Part shown: one piece after another, positions 8,772 to 18,098 of the stretch
How the letters are laid out: every line of letters begins with the position of its first letter
Numbering within the stretch: the first letter of the stretch is position 1
DNA from: Ilyomonas sp965214235
GTDB taxonomy: Bacteria > Bacteroidota > Bacteroidia > Chitinophagales > Chitinophagaceae
DNA length: 64,000 nucleotides
Reading direction: 5' to 3'
Assembly (NCBI GenBank): GCA_965214235.1
Contig: CBDCBH010000002.1
Span: 248,001 to 312,000, forward strand
The notes under the pieces: generated by a model
The model's database searches: none
Told to the model about the DNA's origin: nothing
Seen by the model: only the letters and a program-made list of their open reading frames with translations
Translations under genes and position numbers: made by a program

Positions 8772-11165
8772 ATGTTTAAAAATTATTTCAAAACAGCATG
8801 GCGGCACTTAGTGCGTAACAAAACCTTTACGCTTATAAATATTGCAGGGTTGAGTTTAGGAATGGCTTGTGCAATGTTGACCATCCTGTTTGTTAACAGC
8901 GAAGTAAAATATGACCGGTTTCATCAAAACACTTCACAGCTCTACCGGCTTAGTACAACAGTTACTGACGCAGATAATAATAAACAAACATTTGGTACAA
9001 CTGGCCAGGTACAAGGGCCGGCATTTAAAGCTGACATTCCAGAGATTGCTGATTATGTAAGGATACTCGGCATGAATGATGTCAACCTTATCGGTAATGG
9101 TAAATCACTTGCTATAAAGAATATCTATGCAGATAGTAACTTCTTTACAGTTTTTTCTTTCCCGCTTTTGCATGGAAGTTCTGCGCAGGCTTTAGTAAAT
9201 CCTAATTCAATTGTATTATCGCAAAATACTGCTCTAAAATTTTTCGGCAGAGATGATGTTGTTGGGAAAACAGTTTAAATTGAAGAGGGTAATGGTGTCC
9301 AAAATTTGCTTGTAAGTGGTGTTGCAAAAAATGCGCCTTCTAATTCTTCCATCCAATTTGAGGCAGTTGTTCCCTTTAGTTATATGCAAAGAATGTTCAC
9401 AGATGATAATTGGCTGAATCAATATCTCACCACATTTCTTTTATTAAAACCACATGCAAGCAGTAAAGAAGTTGAACGTAAGTTCTCAAAAGTTTTTGCG
9501 GAAAATGCGCAAAATCAACTTATAGAATCAGGATCAACTGCAAAACAATTTCAATTTGGATTAACGCCTATAACAGATATTCATTTAAACCCAATGAGTG
9601 TAACATCTGATGGAAGCGCTGATGAAGAAAGGGGTTTATCAAACACAAGCAGCATTACTTATTCTTATATATTAAGCGGCATTATTGCTTTTATCGTTTT
9701 AATGGCTTGTATCAATTTTATCAATCTAAATATTGCAATTGCTTCAAAACGTTCAAAGGAAATTGGTATTAAAAAAATAATTGGCAGCAGCCGCGCTAAT
9801 ATTGTATTTCAATTTTTAACTGAAGCATTTATTGTTTGCATTATCTCTTTCGTTTTTGCGCTTGTAATAAGCAATTTATTACTTCCAATATTTAACAATC
9901 TTTCGGGCAAATATTTTTCATTCAGAGATTTTTTAAATCCTGAATTTTTTATCTATGGAACTATTTTAATGACTGCCTGTATTCTTTTATCAGGGATGTA
10001 TCCTGCGCTAAAACTTTCTTCCTTTAACCCTGTGCAGGCCCTACTAAAAAAGCAAAAATTAAGTGTGAAGAATTATTTAGGGAAAACACTTATTGTATTT
10101 CAATTTACGCTTGCAGTTGGGTTGATAATAGTTGCATGTGTGTATTTTAACCAAATGGAATTTATTTCAAATAAAGATTTAGGTTACAATCCGCATAATG
10201 TCATAAAAATTCACCTTCCGCCTCAAAGAATAAATGAAAGTGTTATAAGTGTCTTGAAAACTGAATTGACGAGAAATGTATCAATACAGGATGTAACGAA
10301 TGGAACTGAAATGAATCCTTCTTCTGTGATTGCGAATGGAAAACAAATCTCGGCAAAAACAAATGGCATTGATGGAGATTATTTATCAGCGCTTGGAATT
10401 AGTTTAAAAGAAGGAAGAAATTTTTATGCAAAGAATTCTTCAGACTCCGCCAATTCAATACTTATAAATGAAACTTTTGCTAAGACTGCAAGTTTGTACA
10501 ATCCTATCGGGCAGCACGTAACAGACTTAAATAATAATCACGCTAAAACAATTGTTGGTGTAATAAAAGATTATCACTATGCTTCTTTAAAAGAAAATAT
10601 TCAACCTCAAATTCTTAGTTTAAATAGTGGTGAATATATACTTGTTAAAATAAAGACGGGTAAAGAGATACAAGCGCTTTCTACTGTAAACAGTAGTTTT
10701 AAAAACATATTTCCAGGTCATTTTTATAAATACCAATTTCTTGATGATGAAAATGCATCTGCTTATCAAACAGATGAACGATGGCAACAGATTATTATTT
10801 ACGCATCGGTTATTGCAATCGTTATTTGTTGCATCGGTTTATTCGGATTAAGTGTTTTTGTAGCACAAAGCCGAACTAAGGAAATTGGTATTCGGAAAGT
10901 ACTAGGCGCCAGTATAAGTGGCATTGCTGCCTTGCTAACAAAAGATTTTTTAAAACTGGTTATCATTTCAATATTTATTGCATCGCCACCTGCTTATTTA
11001 GTTATGAGCAAATGGCTACAAGGCTATGCTTATCGTGTTCAAATAAGCTGGTGGATTTTTTTAATCGCAGGAATGTTAGCAGTATTTATTGCCGTTATCA
11101 CAATCAGCTTTCAGGCGATAAAAGCAGCAATAGCAAACCCGGTAAAGAGCTTGCGAACAGAATAG
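8772..11165 (+). pseudogene. MacB/FtsX-type ABC permease, paralogue 4, interrupted by one in-frame stop
   Basis: Full-length permease frame of 797 codons broken only by TAA at 9276-9278. Both sides are in the same frame and align with the paralogues: GKTV-stop-IEEGNGVQNLLVSGVAKN corresponds to GKIIKIDSSDNFKVTGVLKD of paralogue 1, so the stop probably replaces a Lys codon (AAA to TAA). The upstream part (168 residues) carries the N-terminal helix and half of the first periplasmic domain. The downstream part carries both FtsX blocks (SKEIGIKKIIGSS; TKEIGIRKVLGAS) and ends in ANPVKSLRTE. The rest of the frame is intact, so the mutation is recent, is a sequencing error, or is tolerated by readthrough or internal initiation (a TTG at 9306 could start the second part). 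Confidence 0.8.
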
Positions 11166-11332
11166 TGAACTAAAAACAAAGCATAAAAACCTTCAACTGT
11201 TTGTAGCTTCTTTTGCACTTACAAATCTATTTGCCAGTTATTAGTTTTAGTTTCTTTTGGGCGATGGTTTTTGTTTGATGAAGTGAAATAAGCAATAGCA
11301 ATTTGTTTGTGGGATGAACGCAAGGTTTGTTT

Positions 11333-11839
11333 TTATGCCATTATTTTTCTTTCATCAGCCGAAGGTCCATACATGCCGGGAACCGGAATATTGAGCAATC
11401 GCAAATACACCGACAATTGCCCGCGATGATGGTAAACATGATTAAAAGCAAACGTGCGCAAAATTACTTTGCGTGGCAGTTGCAGCATCACTTGCTCGCC
11501 GCGCCGCAACGTCCAAACGGCATTCAGGGTTTCATCGCCTGCGGTTTCTAAAAGGCTTATAGCTTCTGCCAATTGCTTAGTAAACAGCTCAACAATTTGT
11601 TCGGTTGTGTCTCTGCTCTGCGACTTAAATATAACAGTTGCAAAATCAAATTCATTTGCAGAAATCACTCTTTCAAACCAAACCGTAAGCTCTGCAATAT
11701 GCGTTGCCAAACGCCCGATGGTCATCGATTTTTCGTGCGGTCGCCACTCTAATTTATCGGTTGGAACGCGCTCAATCATCTTTCTTGTACTCATGGCTTC
11801 CTGGTTTAATTCAAGGATGAATAGTTCGCTGATTTGCAT
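11333..11839 (-). CDS. DinB-family putative metal-binding protein
   Basis: Small cytoplasmic four-helix-bundle protein of the DinB/YfiT superfamily, 168 residues from the chosen start MQISELFILELNQEA; an upstream in-frame ATG would add 20 unrelated residues. The metal-binding histidine pattern is visible: an early His in the segment TIGRLATHIAELTVWF, and the paired histidines of NHVYHHRGQLSVYLRLL near the C-terminus. Members are thiol-dependent transferases or uncharacterised metalloproteins, often acting with bacillithiol or mycothiol; which reaction is done here is unknown. It is encoded against the flanking genes, after the permease cluster and divergent from the DUF1543 gene, so it is probably a single-gene unit. 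Confidence 0.8.
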   Translation of the reverse strand: MQISELFILELNQEAMSTRKMIERVPTDKLEWRPHEKSMTIGRLATHIAELTVWFERVISANEFDFATVIFKSQSRDTTEQIVELFTKQLAEAISLLETAGDETLNAVWTLRRGEQVMLQLPRKVILRTFAFNHVYHHRGQLSVYLRLLNIPVPGMYGPSADERKIMA

Positions 11840-11942
11840 AAACAATAATTTTTGAAAATGAACAACCAATATCAAATGTCCGCCTTTCTTTTGATGCAAA
11901 ATTCATCACGATAACAACTATTTTTACCGCTTAAAAATTCAC

Positions 11943-12506
11943 ATGCCCAAATTATTTATGCTGATATTAGGCGCCACCCCAAATGGCAGACATATTGAAC
12001 AACATGATGTGTTTTTTGGTATTGCAGAAGATGTAAAAAGCCTGATTCCCGACATTGTAGAGTACTGGCCGGAAGCCAATGGAGATATTCATGTTGATGC
12101 CTGGCGCGAAGTGATTTTTGTGGATGGCTACGAAATAAAAATTGCAGCAAAAACAAACGTTTCAGATAATGAGCACGCAAATCAAACAAAACTGTTTTTC
12201 TTAAATCTTGGCGGATATAAACAAGGTGAATTTGAAGAGTATCATTACAAAATGTTAGCTGCCTGCAATAATAAAATGGAAGCCATCAGGCAGGCGAAAC
12301 AAACAGCTTTTTATAAACACACCGGCTTTGCCGGCGCCACGTCTCACATTGATGATAAATATGGTGTTGATGTGGATGATGTGCATCAGATTGAAGATAT
12401 TTTGCCTCTTCATCTAAAAGAAAAATTCTTTATCCAAATCAACAAGCAAACTGATAGGAAAGAAGACGAACTACACATTGGTTATTACAAATTAAGCAAG
12501 CTGTAA
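11943..12506 (+). CDS. DUF1543 domain protein
   Basis: Cytoplasmic protein of 187 residues, recognisable as DUF1543. The N-terminus MPKLFMLILGATPNGRHIEQ and the DVFFGIAEDVKSLIPDI segment are typical, and the repeated theme around DIHVDAWREV and GYEIKI suggests a two-part fold. The C-terminal part includes HIDDKYGVDVDDVHQIEDIL. No enzyme function has been established for the family as far as I know, and no catalytic motif is apparent. It is divergent from the DinB gene, with about 100 bp between the starts holding their promoters, and convergent with the BON lipoprotein gene. Confidence 0.75.
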   Translation: MPKLFMLILGATPNGRHIEQHDVFFGIAEDVKSLIPDIVEYWPEANGDIHVDAWREVIFVDGYEIKIAAKTNVSDNEHANQTKLFFLNLGGYKQGEFEEYHYKMLAACNNKMEAIRQAKQTAFYKHTGFAGATSHIDDKYGVDVDDVHQIEDILPLHLKEKFFIQINKQTDRKEDELHIGYYKLSKL

Positions 12507-12523
12507 GTTTGTTTTTACTGCAC

Positions 12524-12799
12524 TTATTTTTTCTCAACAATATTTGTTTTTACATCTTTTACGCCTTTCATTTTCTTTACCCTGTTCACTACATCTGCCG
12601 TGCAGCCGTTGCCTTCGCACTGCCCGGTAATGGTTGCCACACCGCTGTCAACAGTAGCATTTAAAGCAGCGCCGGCAAGGTCTTTTTTAAAACTGGTGTT
12701 GATGTTTTGCTGAATGTCCCTATCGGTTGGATGGTTGTTACAGGCAAATAAAAAACCGGAGATAAACAACATGGAAAACAGATAACAGTTGCGTTTCAT
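12524..12799 (-). CDS. BON-domain lipoprotein
   Basis: Small exported lipoprotein of 91 residues. A signal peptide with lipobox LFAC (Cys at residue 20) is followed by one BON domain, seen in the pattern VDSGVATITGQCEGNGC...VNRVKKMKGVKDVKTNI: a short beta strand, turn with conserved Gly, then helix and strand. BON domains bind phospholipid or envelope surfaces and often occur in stress-induced periplasmic proteins such as OsmY. Two extra cysteines inside the domain could form a disulfide. It is convergent with the DUF1543 gene, with only 17 bp between stops, and divergent from the MFS transporter. Confidence 0.75.
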   Translation of the reverse strand: MKRNCYLFSMLFISGFLFACNNHPTDRDIQQNINTSFKKDLAGAALNATVDSGVATITGQCEGNGCTADVVNRVKKMKGVKDVKTNIVEKK

Positions 12800-12997
12800 A
12801 ATGATGATAATTGAAAGGATAACGATTAAAAAACAGAAAGCAAAACACTTACCTGTTTTATCAATCCAATTTTAGTGTTTAAAAATAGGAAACATAAAGC
12901 TAAACAGCAGGCATAAAATTTAATAGTTGCGTTTCGGTTTATCTTATTTTGCAGTTTGATTTTAACGCAAAAAAGTAAAAGAAACCAACCACTTGCT

Positions 12998-14353
12998 ATG
13001 TCATACAAACCGCGCCTCACGTTCTGGCAAATCATCAACATGAATGTAGGCTTTTTCGGTATTCAGTATAGTTTTGGATTGCAGCAAACGGCTATCAATC
13101 CGTTATATACTTTTCTTCATGCCAATCCCGAGCAATTGCCTTTACTCAATCTTGCCGGACCCATGACGGGCTTGCTTATTCAACCCGTTATTGGCGCGTT
13201 GAGCGATAACACCTGGTCGCCACGCTGGGGCAGGCGCAAACCTTTCTTTTTAACAGGCGCTGTTTTTTGCAGCTTGTGTTTGTTTTTATTTCCTTTTTGC
13301 ACCGCATTGTGGATGGCGGTTACATTACTTTGGATGCTTGATGCCGCCAACAACACAGCCATGGAACCTTACAGAGCTTTTGTTGCCGATAAGCTGCCTG
13401 AAAGCCAGCATCCAACAGGTTTTTTAACGCAAAGTTTCTTCACAGGCTTTGGCATCACGCTGGCCAATATATCCCTCTATATTTTTGGCAGATTGATAAA
13501 AGGCGAAACGGCTGCGGGCATTCCTTATTGGGTGTTCGGTTCTTTTTTTGTTGGCGCAGTTTGTTCTATTTCATCCGTTGCATGGAGTGTTAGTAAAACG
13601 CCAGAGATACCGCCAACCGATGAGGAATTAGTAGAAATGCGCTCGCATAAGCGAGGCGTTTTTACGCCGTTTGTTGAAATAGCCGGAGCGATAAAAGATA
13701 TGCCAAAGGTGATGCGCCAGCTGGGTTTGGTGTATTTGTTTCAATGGTATGCCATGTTTGTTTACTGGCAATTTATTTCGCACAGTATTGCGGCTTCGGT
13801 GTATCATACATCGGCACAACAAAACAAACAGTTGTACGAGCAAGCCGCGCAATGGACGGGTTTGGTAAATGGCTTTTATAATATCGTTACGTTTTTATCA
13901 GCCTTCGGTTTGGTGTGGCTTGCAAAAAAATACAGTGCCAAATGGGTTCATGCAACCTGCCTTTTAGTGGCTTCTGTTGCACTTTTTATTTTACCGCATA
14001 TCGAAAACAAATACTTATTATTTGCACCGATGATTGGCTTTGGCGTTGCCTGGGCAAGCATGATGGGCGTGCCTTACATCATGGTAATTGCCAGCATTCC
14101 TAAACAACGATACGGCGTGTACATGGGCATCATTAATATGATGATTGTTGTGCCCATGATTTTACAAACACTCACGTTTGGTTTTATATATAAACATTTT
14201 TTAGGAAGCAATCCGCAAAGCGCAATTACGTTTGCGGGTGCTTTGTTATTCATCGCTTCCATCTGCACCACATTTATGTATTACCGCAAGCCTACGGAAA
14301 CAGAATACAATGAGGCTGTTACCGTTCATGCGCAACCAACACCAGCAGATTAG
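12998..14353 (+). CDS. MFS sugar transporter, SLC45/GPH-like (probable sucrose or maltose symporter)
   Basis: Inner-membrane transporter of 451 residues with about 12 hydrophobic helices. The start at 12998 (MSYKPRLTFWQIINMNVGFF) is preferred over an upstream ATG, which adds a hydrophilic leader. The SLC45/GPH hallmarks are the N-terminal FGIQYSFGLQQ helix and the loop 2-3 motif GALSDNTWSPRWGRRKPFF (conserved D and RWGRR). A large central loop after helix 6 (about residues 205-245) is typical. Homologues import sucrose or maltose with protons. The amylosucrase gene follows in the same direction after 234 bp, and a fructokinase lies about 12 kb upstream, so sucrose is the most economical substrate. 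Maltose cannot be excluded. Confidence 0.82.
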   Translation: MSYKPRLTFWQIINMNVGFFGIQYSFGLQQTAINPLYTFLHANPEQLPLLNLAGPMTGLLIQPVIGALSDNTWSPRWGRRKPFFLTGAVFCSLCLFLFPFCTALWMAVTLLWMLDAANNTAMEPYRAFVADKLPESQHPTGFLTQSFFTGFGITLANISLYIFGRLIKGETAAGIPYWVFGSFFVGAVCSISSVAWSVSKTPEIPPTDEELVEMRSHKRGVFTPFVEIAGAIKDMPKVMRQLGLVYLFQWYAMFVYWQFISHSIAASVYHTSAQQNKQLYEQAAQWTGLVNGFYNIVTFLSAFGLVWLAKKYSAKWVHATCLLVASVALFILPHIENKYLLFAPMIGFGVAWASMMGVPYIMVIASIPKQRYGVYMGIINMMIVVPMILQTLTFGFIYKHFLGSNPQSAITFAGALLFIASICTTFMYYRKPTETEYNEAVTVHAQPTPAD

Positions 14354-14587
14354 CGGATGATAATTTGCAGTATACAATCTTCATGGTTTATAAAATGTAA
14401 AGGATAAAAAATAGAGGTAAAACAAAACCGAAATTCCGCAGGGATTGAATGTAATTAACTCGGATGCAATCCGGAGAAGACAACCAAACCAGCAAACACA
14501 ACTCTGAAAGAGTTGAACGTACTTCATTGTGTATCTTCTTTTCTTTGCACCTTCGTGGTTCAATCGTTACTCAATAAAAACCTCAGC

Positions 14588-16528
14588 ATGAACATCACTG
14601 AAGCCTATACCAGCCTTGTATTTGCGTTATCGGCAAAAAAAATTTTACCCAACGGAAAACACGATGATTTTTATCGCCGTTTTCTTTCTGCTGCGCAGGA
14701 TGTAACCGATTTATACAACAGTCTTTACTATCATCATCCGCAACGCGATGTGGCTTTTAAACAGTTGATTGATGTAATTATTGATGCGTATATATCACGT
14801 TCAAAAGAACTAAAAGAACGAGATAAAAACAAACCTAAAGATTGGTTTTTAAGTAACGGGTTAGCTGGTATGAGTTTGTATGTAGATAGATTTTGCGGCT
14901 CTCTTAAAAACTTATCTGATAAGTTTTCTTATTTGCAAAGCTTAGGGATCAACACACTTCATTTGATGCCCGTTTTTGAAAGTCCTTCCACCGAAAGTGA
15001 TGGCGGTTATGCGGTGTCGGATTTTAGAAAAACGGATGAGCGTTTCGGCACATTAAAAGACTTGCAAAACGTGCAGAAAAGGATGCAAAAAGAAGATATG
15101 TACCTGATGCTCGACATTGTTTTAAATCATACTTCGCGGCAGCACGAATGGGCGAGAAAGGCAAGGGAAGGCGATGCTTTTTACAAGGATTTTTACTACT
15201 TCTTTCCCGACCGCTCAATGCCGGATTGGTACGAGAAAACATTGCCCGACATCTTTCCCGAAAGCTCGCCCGGAAGTTTTAATTATGTGGAAGAATTGAA
15301 CCAATGGGTAATGACGGTGTTTCATCATTATCAATGGGATTTGAATTACCGCAACCCTTTTGTATTGGTTACGATGATTGACACGGTTTTCTTTTATGCC
15401 AATTTGGGCGTTGATATTTTGCGCATTGATGCACCGGCTTTTATCTGGAAAGAATTGGGTACCACATGCCAAAACTTACCGCAGGCGCATACGTTGTTGC
15501 AGCTCATTAAACAATGCGTGTCGATAGCCACGCCGGGTGTGGCTTTGCTGGGCGAAGCCATTGTTGCCCCTCACCAGATTATGCGGTATTTTGGTACGGG
15601 AAATTATGTGGCGCGGGAATGCGATTTTGCTTACAACGCAACCGACATGGCTTTGCAATGGGATGCGCTGGCAACCGGTGATACGCGTGTGTTGCTGGCG
15701 GCGCAGCATGAACTGTTGAAAAAACCTTACGGCACATCGTGGATAACGTACACCCGCTGCCACGACGATATTGGGCTTGGCTTTGACGATTACATGATTG
15801 AAATGGCAGGCTTTCAACCTTACTATCATCGCAGGTTTTTAAAGGATTATTATTCAGGAAAATGGAATAATTCACCGGCGCGCGGCGCTTTGTTTTCGGT
15901 GAATGAAAAAACCGGCGATGCCCGCATCAGCGGCTCTTTAGCTTCGCTTTGCGGATTAGAAAAAGCAGTAAATGAAAACGATAAGGATGCCATAAAAGAA
16001 TCTATCAATAAAATTATTTTAATGCAGGCGCATAGCTTTTTTATTGGCGGTTTGCCTATGATTTTTTATGGCGATGAAGTAGGTTATTTAAATGATTACA
16101 GCTATTTGAATGATGCCGCTAAAAGCTACGATAACCGTTGGATGCACAGGCCTGTTATTGATTGGAATAAAAACGCAAAGGCGGAAGAAAACGGCACCAT
16201 CGAACAAGCTGTTTTTTCGGCAACACAAAAGCTGCTGCAAATAAGAAAAAAGCTGCCTGTAATTACGGATAAAAACAACCTTACCTGGCTTACACCGCAC
16301 AACATTCATGTAAGCGGTTACATGCGTGCGTGGGATGAAAAACGGGTGTATTGTTTATTCAATTTTACGAATGAAAAATCTTATATAACATGGTATGCGT
16401 TTAAGGAACATGGGATGGTTCCTGAACATTTGTACGACCATTGGAGTGAACAAACTTTTTCGGTTGGAAATGATGATGAATACCTGGTTGTAAAGCCTTA
16501 TCAATTTTGCATTTTAGAAGCGGTGTAA
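14588..16528 (+). CDS. Amylosucrase (GH13)
   Basis: Glucansucrase of glycoside hydrolase family 13 that transfers glucose from sucrose to an alpha-1,4-glucan and releases fructose. The protein has 646 residues, close to the usual 630-650, from the start MNITEAYTSLVF at 14588; an upstream ATG is less likely. Catalytic residues can be placed: nucleophile Asp281 in DILRIDAPAFIWKELGT, acid/base Glu323 in LLGEAIVAP, transition-state Asp393 in YTRCHDDIGLGF. The Asp281 segment plus CQNLPQAH is diagnostic of amylosucrase rather than general alpha-amylase. An N-terminal helical domain, (beta/alpha)8 barrel and C-terminal beta domain are all present. There is no signal peptide, so it acts on imported sucrose in the cytoplasm. 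The fructose released would feed the fructokinase at the left edge. Confidence 0.92.
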   Translation: MNITEAYTSLVFALSAKKILPNGKHDDFYRRFLSAAQDVTDLYNSLYYHHPQRDVAFKQLIDVIIDAYISRSKELKERDKNKPKDWFLSNGLAGMSLYVDRFCGSLKNLSDKFSYLQSLGINTLHLMPVFESPSTESDGGYAVSDFRKTDERFGTLKDLQNVQKRMQKEDMYLMLDIVLNHTSRQHEWARKAREGDAFYKDFYYFFPDRSMPDWYEKTLPDIFPESSPGSFNYVEELNQWVMTVFHHYQWDLNYRNPFVLVTMIDTVFFYANLGVDILRIDAPAFIWKELGTTCQNLPQAHTLLQLIKQCVSIATPGVALLGEAIVAPHQIMRYFGTGNYVARECDFAYNATDMALQWDALATGDTRVLLAAQHELLKKPYGTSWITYTRCHDDIGLGFDDYMIEMAGFQPYYHRRFLKDYYSGKWNNSPARGALFSVNEKTGDARISGSLASLCGLEKAVNENDKDAIKESINKIILMQAHSFFIGGLPMIFYGDEVGYLNDYSYLNDAAKSYDNRWMHRPVIDWNKNAKAEENGTIEQAVFSATQKLLQIRKKLPVITDKNNLTWLTPHNIHVSGYMRAWDEKRVYCLFNFTNEKSYITWYAFKEHGMVPEHLYDHWSEQTFSVGNDDEYLVVKPYQFCILEAV

Positions 16529-16724
16529 TATTTAAAAATAAAGTAACGAATTAAGTATTTTAAACTCGTTCGCGCATGGTTCGTTCTTAAATAATCATCG
16601 TCATATCAAGCAAATCAATTCCTGTTTAAAGCAGTTTTCAAATTCTTTTTGTATAGTTGCTGAGCTAAATTTTATTATCTTCCAATCTTTATTGATTTGA
16701 ATACAACATTATTACCTGTAAACT

Positions 16725-17882
16725 ATGAAAAAAATATTCGTACTCATTCTTACTATAACTTTTATTCAAACTACTTTTTCGCAAACCGATTCTGTGAAGC
16801 TCATTCAGTTTTCTAATGGTTATAGTTTTCCGCTTGGCGTTGAAAATTGTGGCGATACCCGTTTGTTTATTGTACAAAAAGGCGGGCAAATTTTTATAGC
16901 CGATACAAGCGGTAAGCGGCTTGCTGTGCCTTTCTTAAACATTGCCGGTCGTGTAAATTCTACGGGCGATCAGGCAGGATTGTTGGGTTTGGCTTTCGAT
17001 CCAAACTATGCAAGCACGGGTTCATTTTATGTTTATTATGTGAACGGAGCCGGCAACTCGCAAATCTCACAGTTTAAAGTAAGTAAAAACAATGCAAATG
17101 TTGCCGACAGCAACAGCGAGAAAAAAGTATTGGAAATTCCATTGCCTTCTAATGACCACATCGGCGGCTGCATTCGGTTTGGACCAGATGGTTTTTTATA
17201 CATTGGTTTGGGTGATGGCAACAACAGTACAACCATTGGCGACCCGGATAACAACTCGCAAAATCCTTCTTTTTTTTTAGGTAAAATGCTACGCATAAAT
17301 GTAAAGTTTAACGGCACTTACAGCATTCCAAGCACCAACCCGTTCAGGCATACGACTAATTATAAAAAAGAAATTTGGGCGCTGGGTTTGCGCAACCCCT
17401 GGCGGTTTAGTTTTGATGCACTTACAGGGTCGCTTTATATTGGCGACGTTGGTGAAGCAAAGTATGAAGAAGTTGATGTGCAGAATGCCGCCAGCAAAGG
17501 CGGAGAAAACTATGGCTGGCGCTGTTATGAAGCCGATTCCACTTACAATACCAGCAATTGTTCCGGAATGTCGTCTTACACATTTCCGGTTTATCAATAC
17601 ACGCATTCCGGTTCTCCTGTGCCCGACTGCGCCATCACGGGCGGCTTCGTGTATCGTGGATTAAAGTACCCCAATTTAAACGGTAAATATTTCTTTACCG
17701 ATTTCTGCAGCGGCGTTTTAAGAACGCTAACTTTTCAAAACGGAACTGTAATAAAAAAAGATGAATTGAAAAGCGGAATTGTTTATGCACTTACTTCTTT
17801 TGGTGAAGATGTAAATCACGAATTGTATGCAGTAAGCTCTGCAGGCGGAAACATTTATCGTATTACTTCTGTTCCTCAATAA
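16725..17882 (+). CDS. Secreted glucose/sorbosone dehydrogenase family protein (PQQ-type beta-propeller)
   Basis: Exported six-bladed beta-propeller of 385 residues, in the family of soluble PQQ-dependent sugar dehydrogenases (GSDH). Sec signal peptide: MKKIFVLILTITFIQTTFS, with cleavage before QTD. Family landmarks are the N-terminal PLGVENCGDTRLFIVQKGGQ, the catalytic-site region NDHIGGCIRFGPDGFLYIGLGDG, ALGLRNPWRFSFD, GDVGEAKYEEVD and GENYGWRCYE. It lacks the C-terminal sorting tail found in the paralogue at 57.2-58.9 kb, so it probably stays periplasmic or is released. Whether PQQ is bound and which aldose is oxidised is unknown; many Bacteroidota members are annotated from fold alone. 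It stands alone between amylosucrase and the S9 peptidase. Confidence 0.85.
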   Translation: MKKIFVLILTITFIQTTFSQTDSVKLIQFSNGYSFPLGVENCGDTRLFIVQKGGQIFIADTSGKRLAVPFLNIAGRVNSTGDQAGLLGLAFDPNYASTGSFYVYYVNGAGNSQISQFKVSKNNANVADSNSEKKVLEIPLPSNDHIGGCIRFGPDGFLYIGLGDGNNSTTIGDPDNNSQNPSFFLGKMLRINVKFNGTYSIPSTNPFRHTTNYKKEIWALGLRNPWRFSFDALTGSLYIGDVGEAKYEEVDVQNAASKGGENYGWRCYEADSTYNTSNCSGMSSYTFPVYQYTHSGSPVPDCAITGGFVYRGLKYPNLNGKYFFTDFCSGVLRTLTFQNGTVIKKDELKSGIVYALTSFGEDVNHELYAVSSAGGNIYRITSVPQ

Positions 17883-18098
17883 AATAAAATAATAACCATA
17901 ACTATTTTTATAACCGAACAACTGCTCTCTTTCTTTTTGCAATAAATAAAAAAGTATGAGTTAGGTTTATACTTTATTGTTTTGTTTTTGCTTTAAAAAT
18001 ATGGATTGTTGTAGCATTGATTTCAGCAACTCAAAACCCAATCTTCATTTATCCAATACAAATAATTAAGTTCGCCAATGAACAAGATATCAATGTTT

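Noticed and set aside
11327..11855. Plus-strand frames opposite the DinB gene
   Set aside because: They are mirror frames of a clear DinB coding sequence with conserved His motifs on the minus strand.
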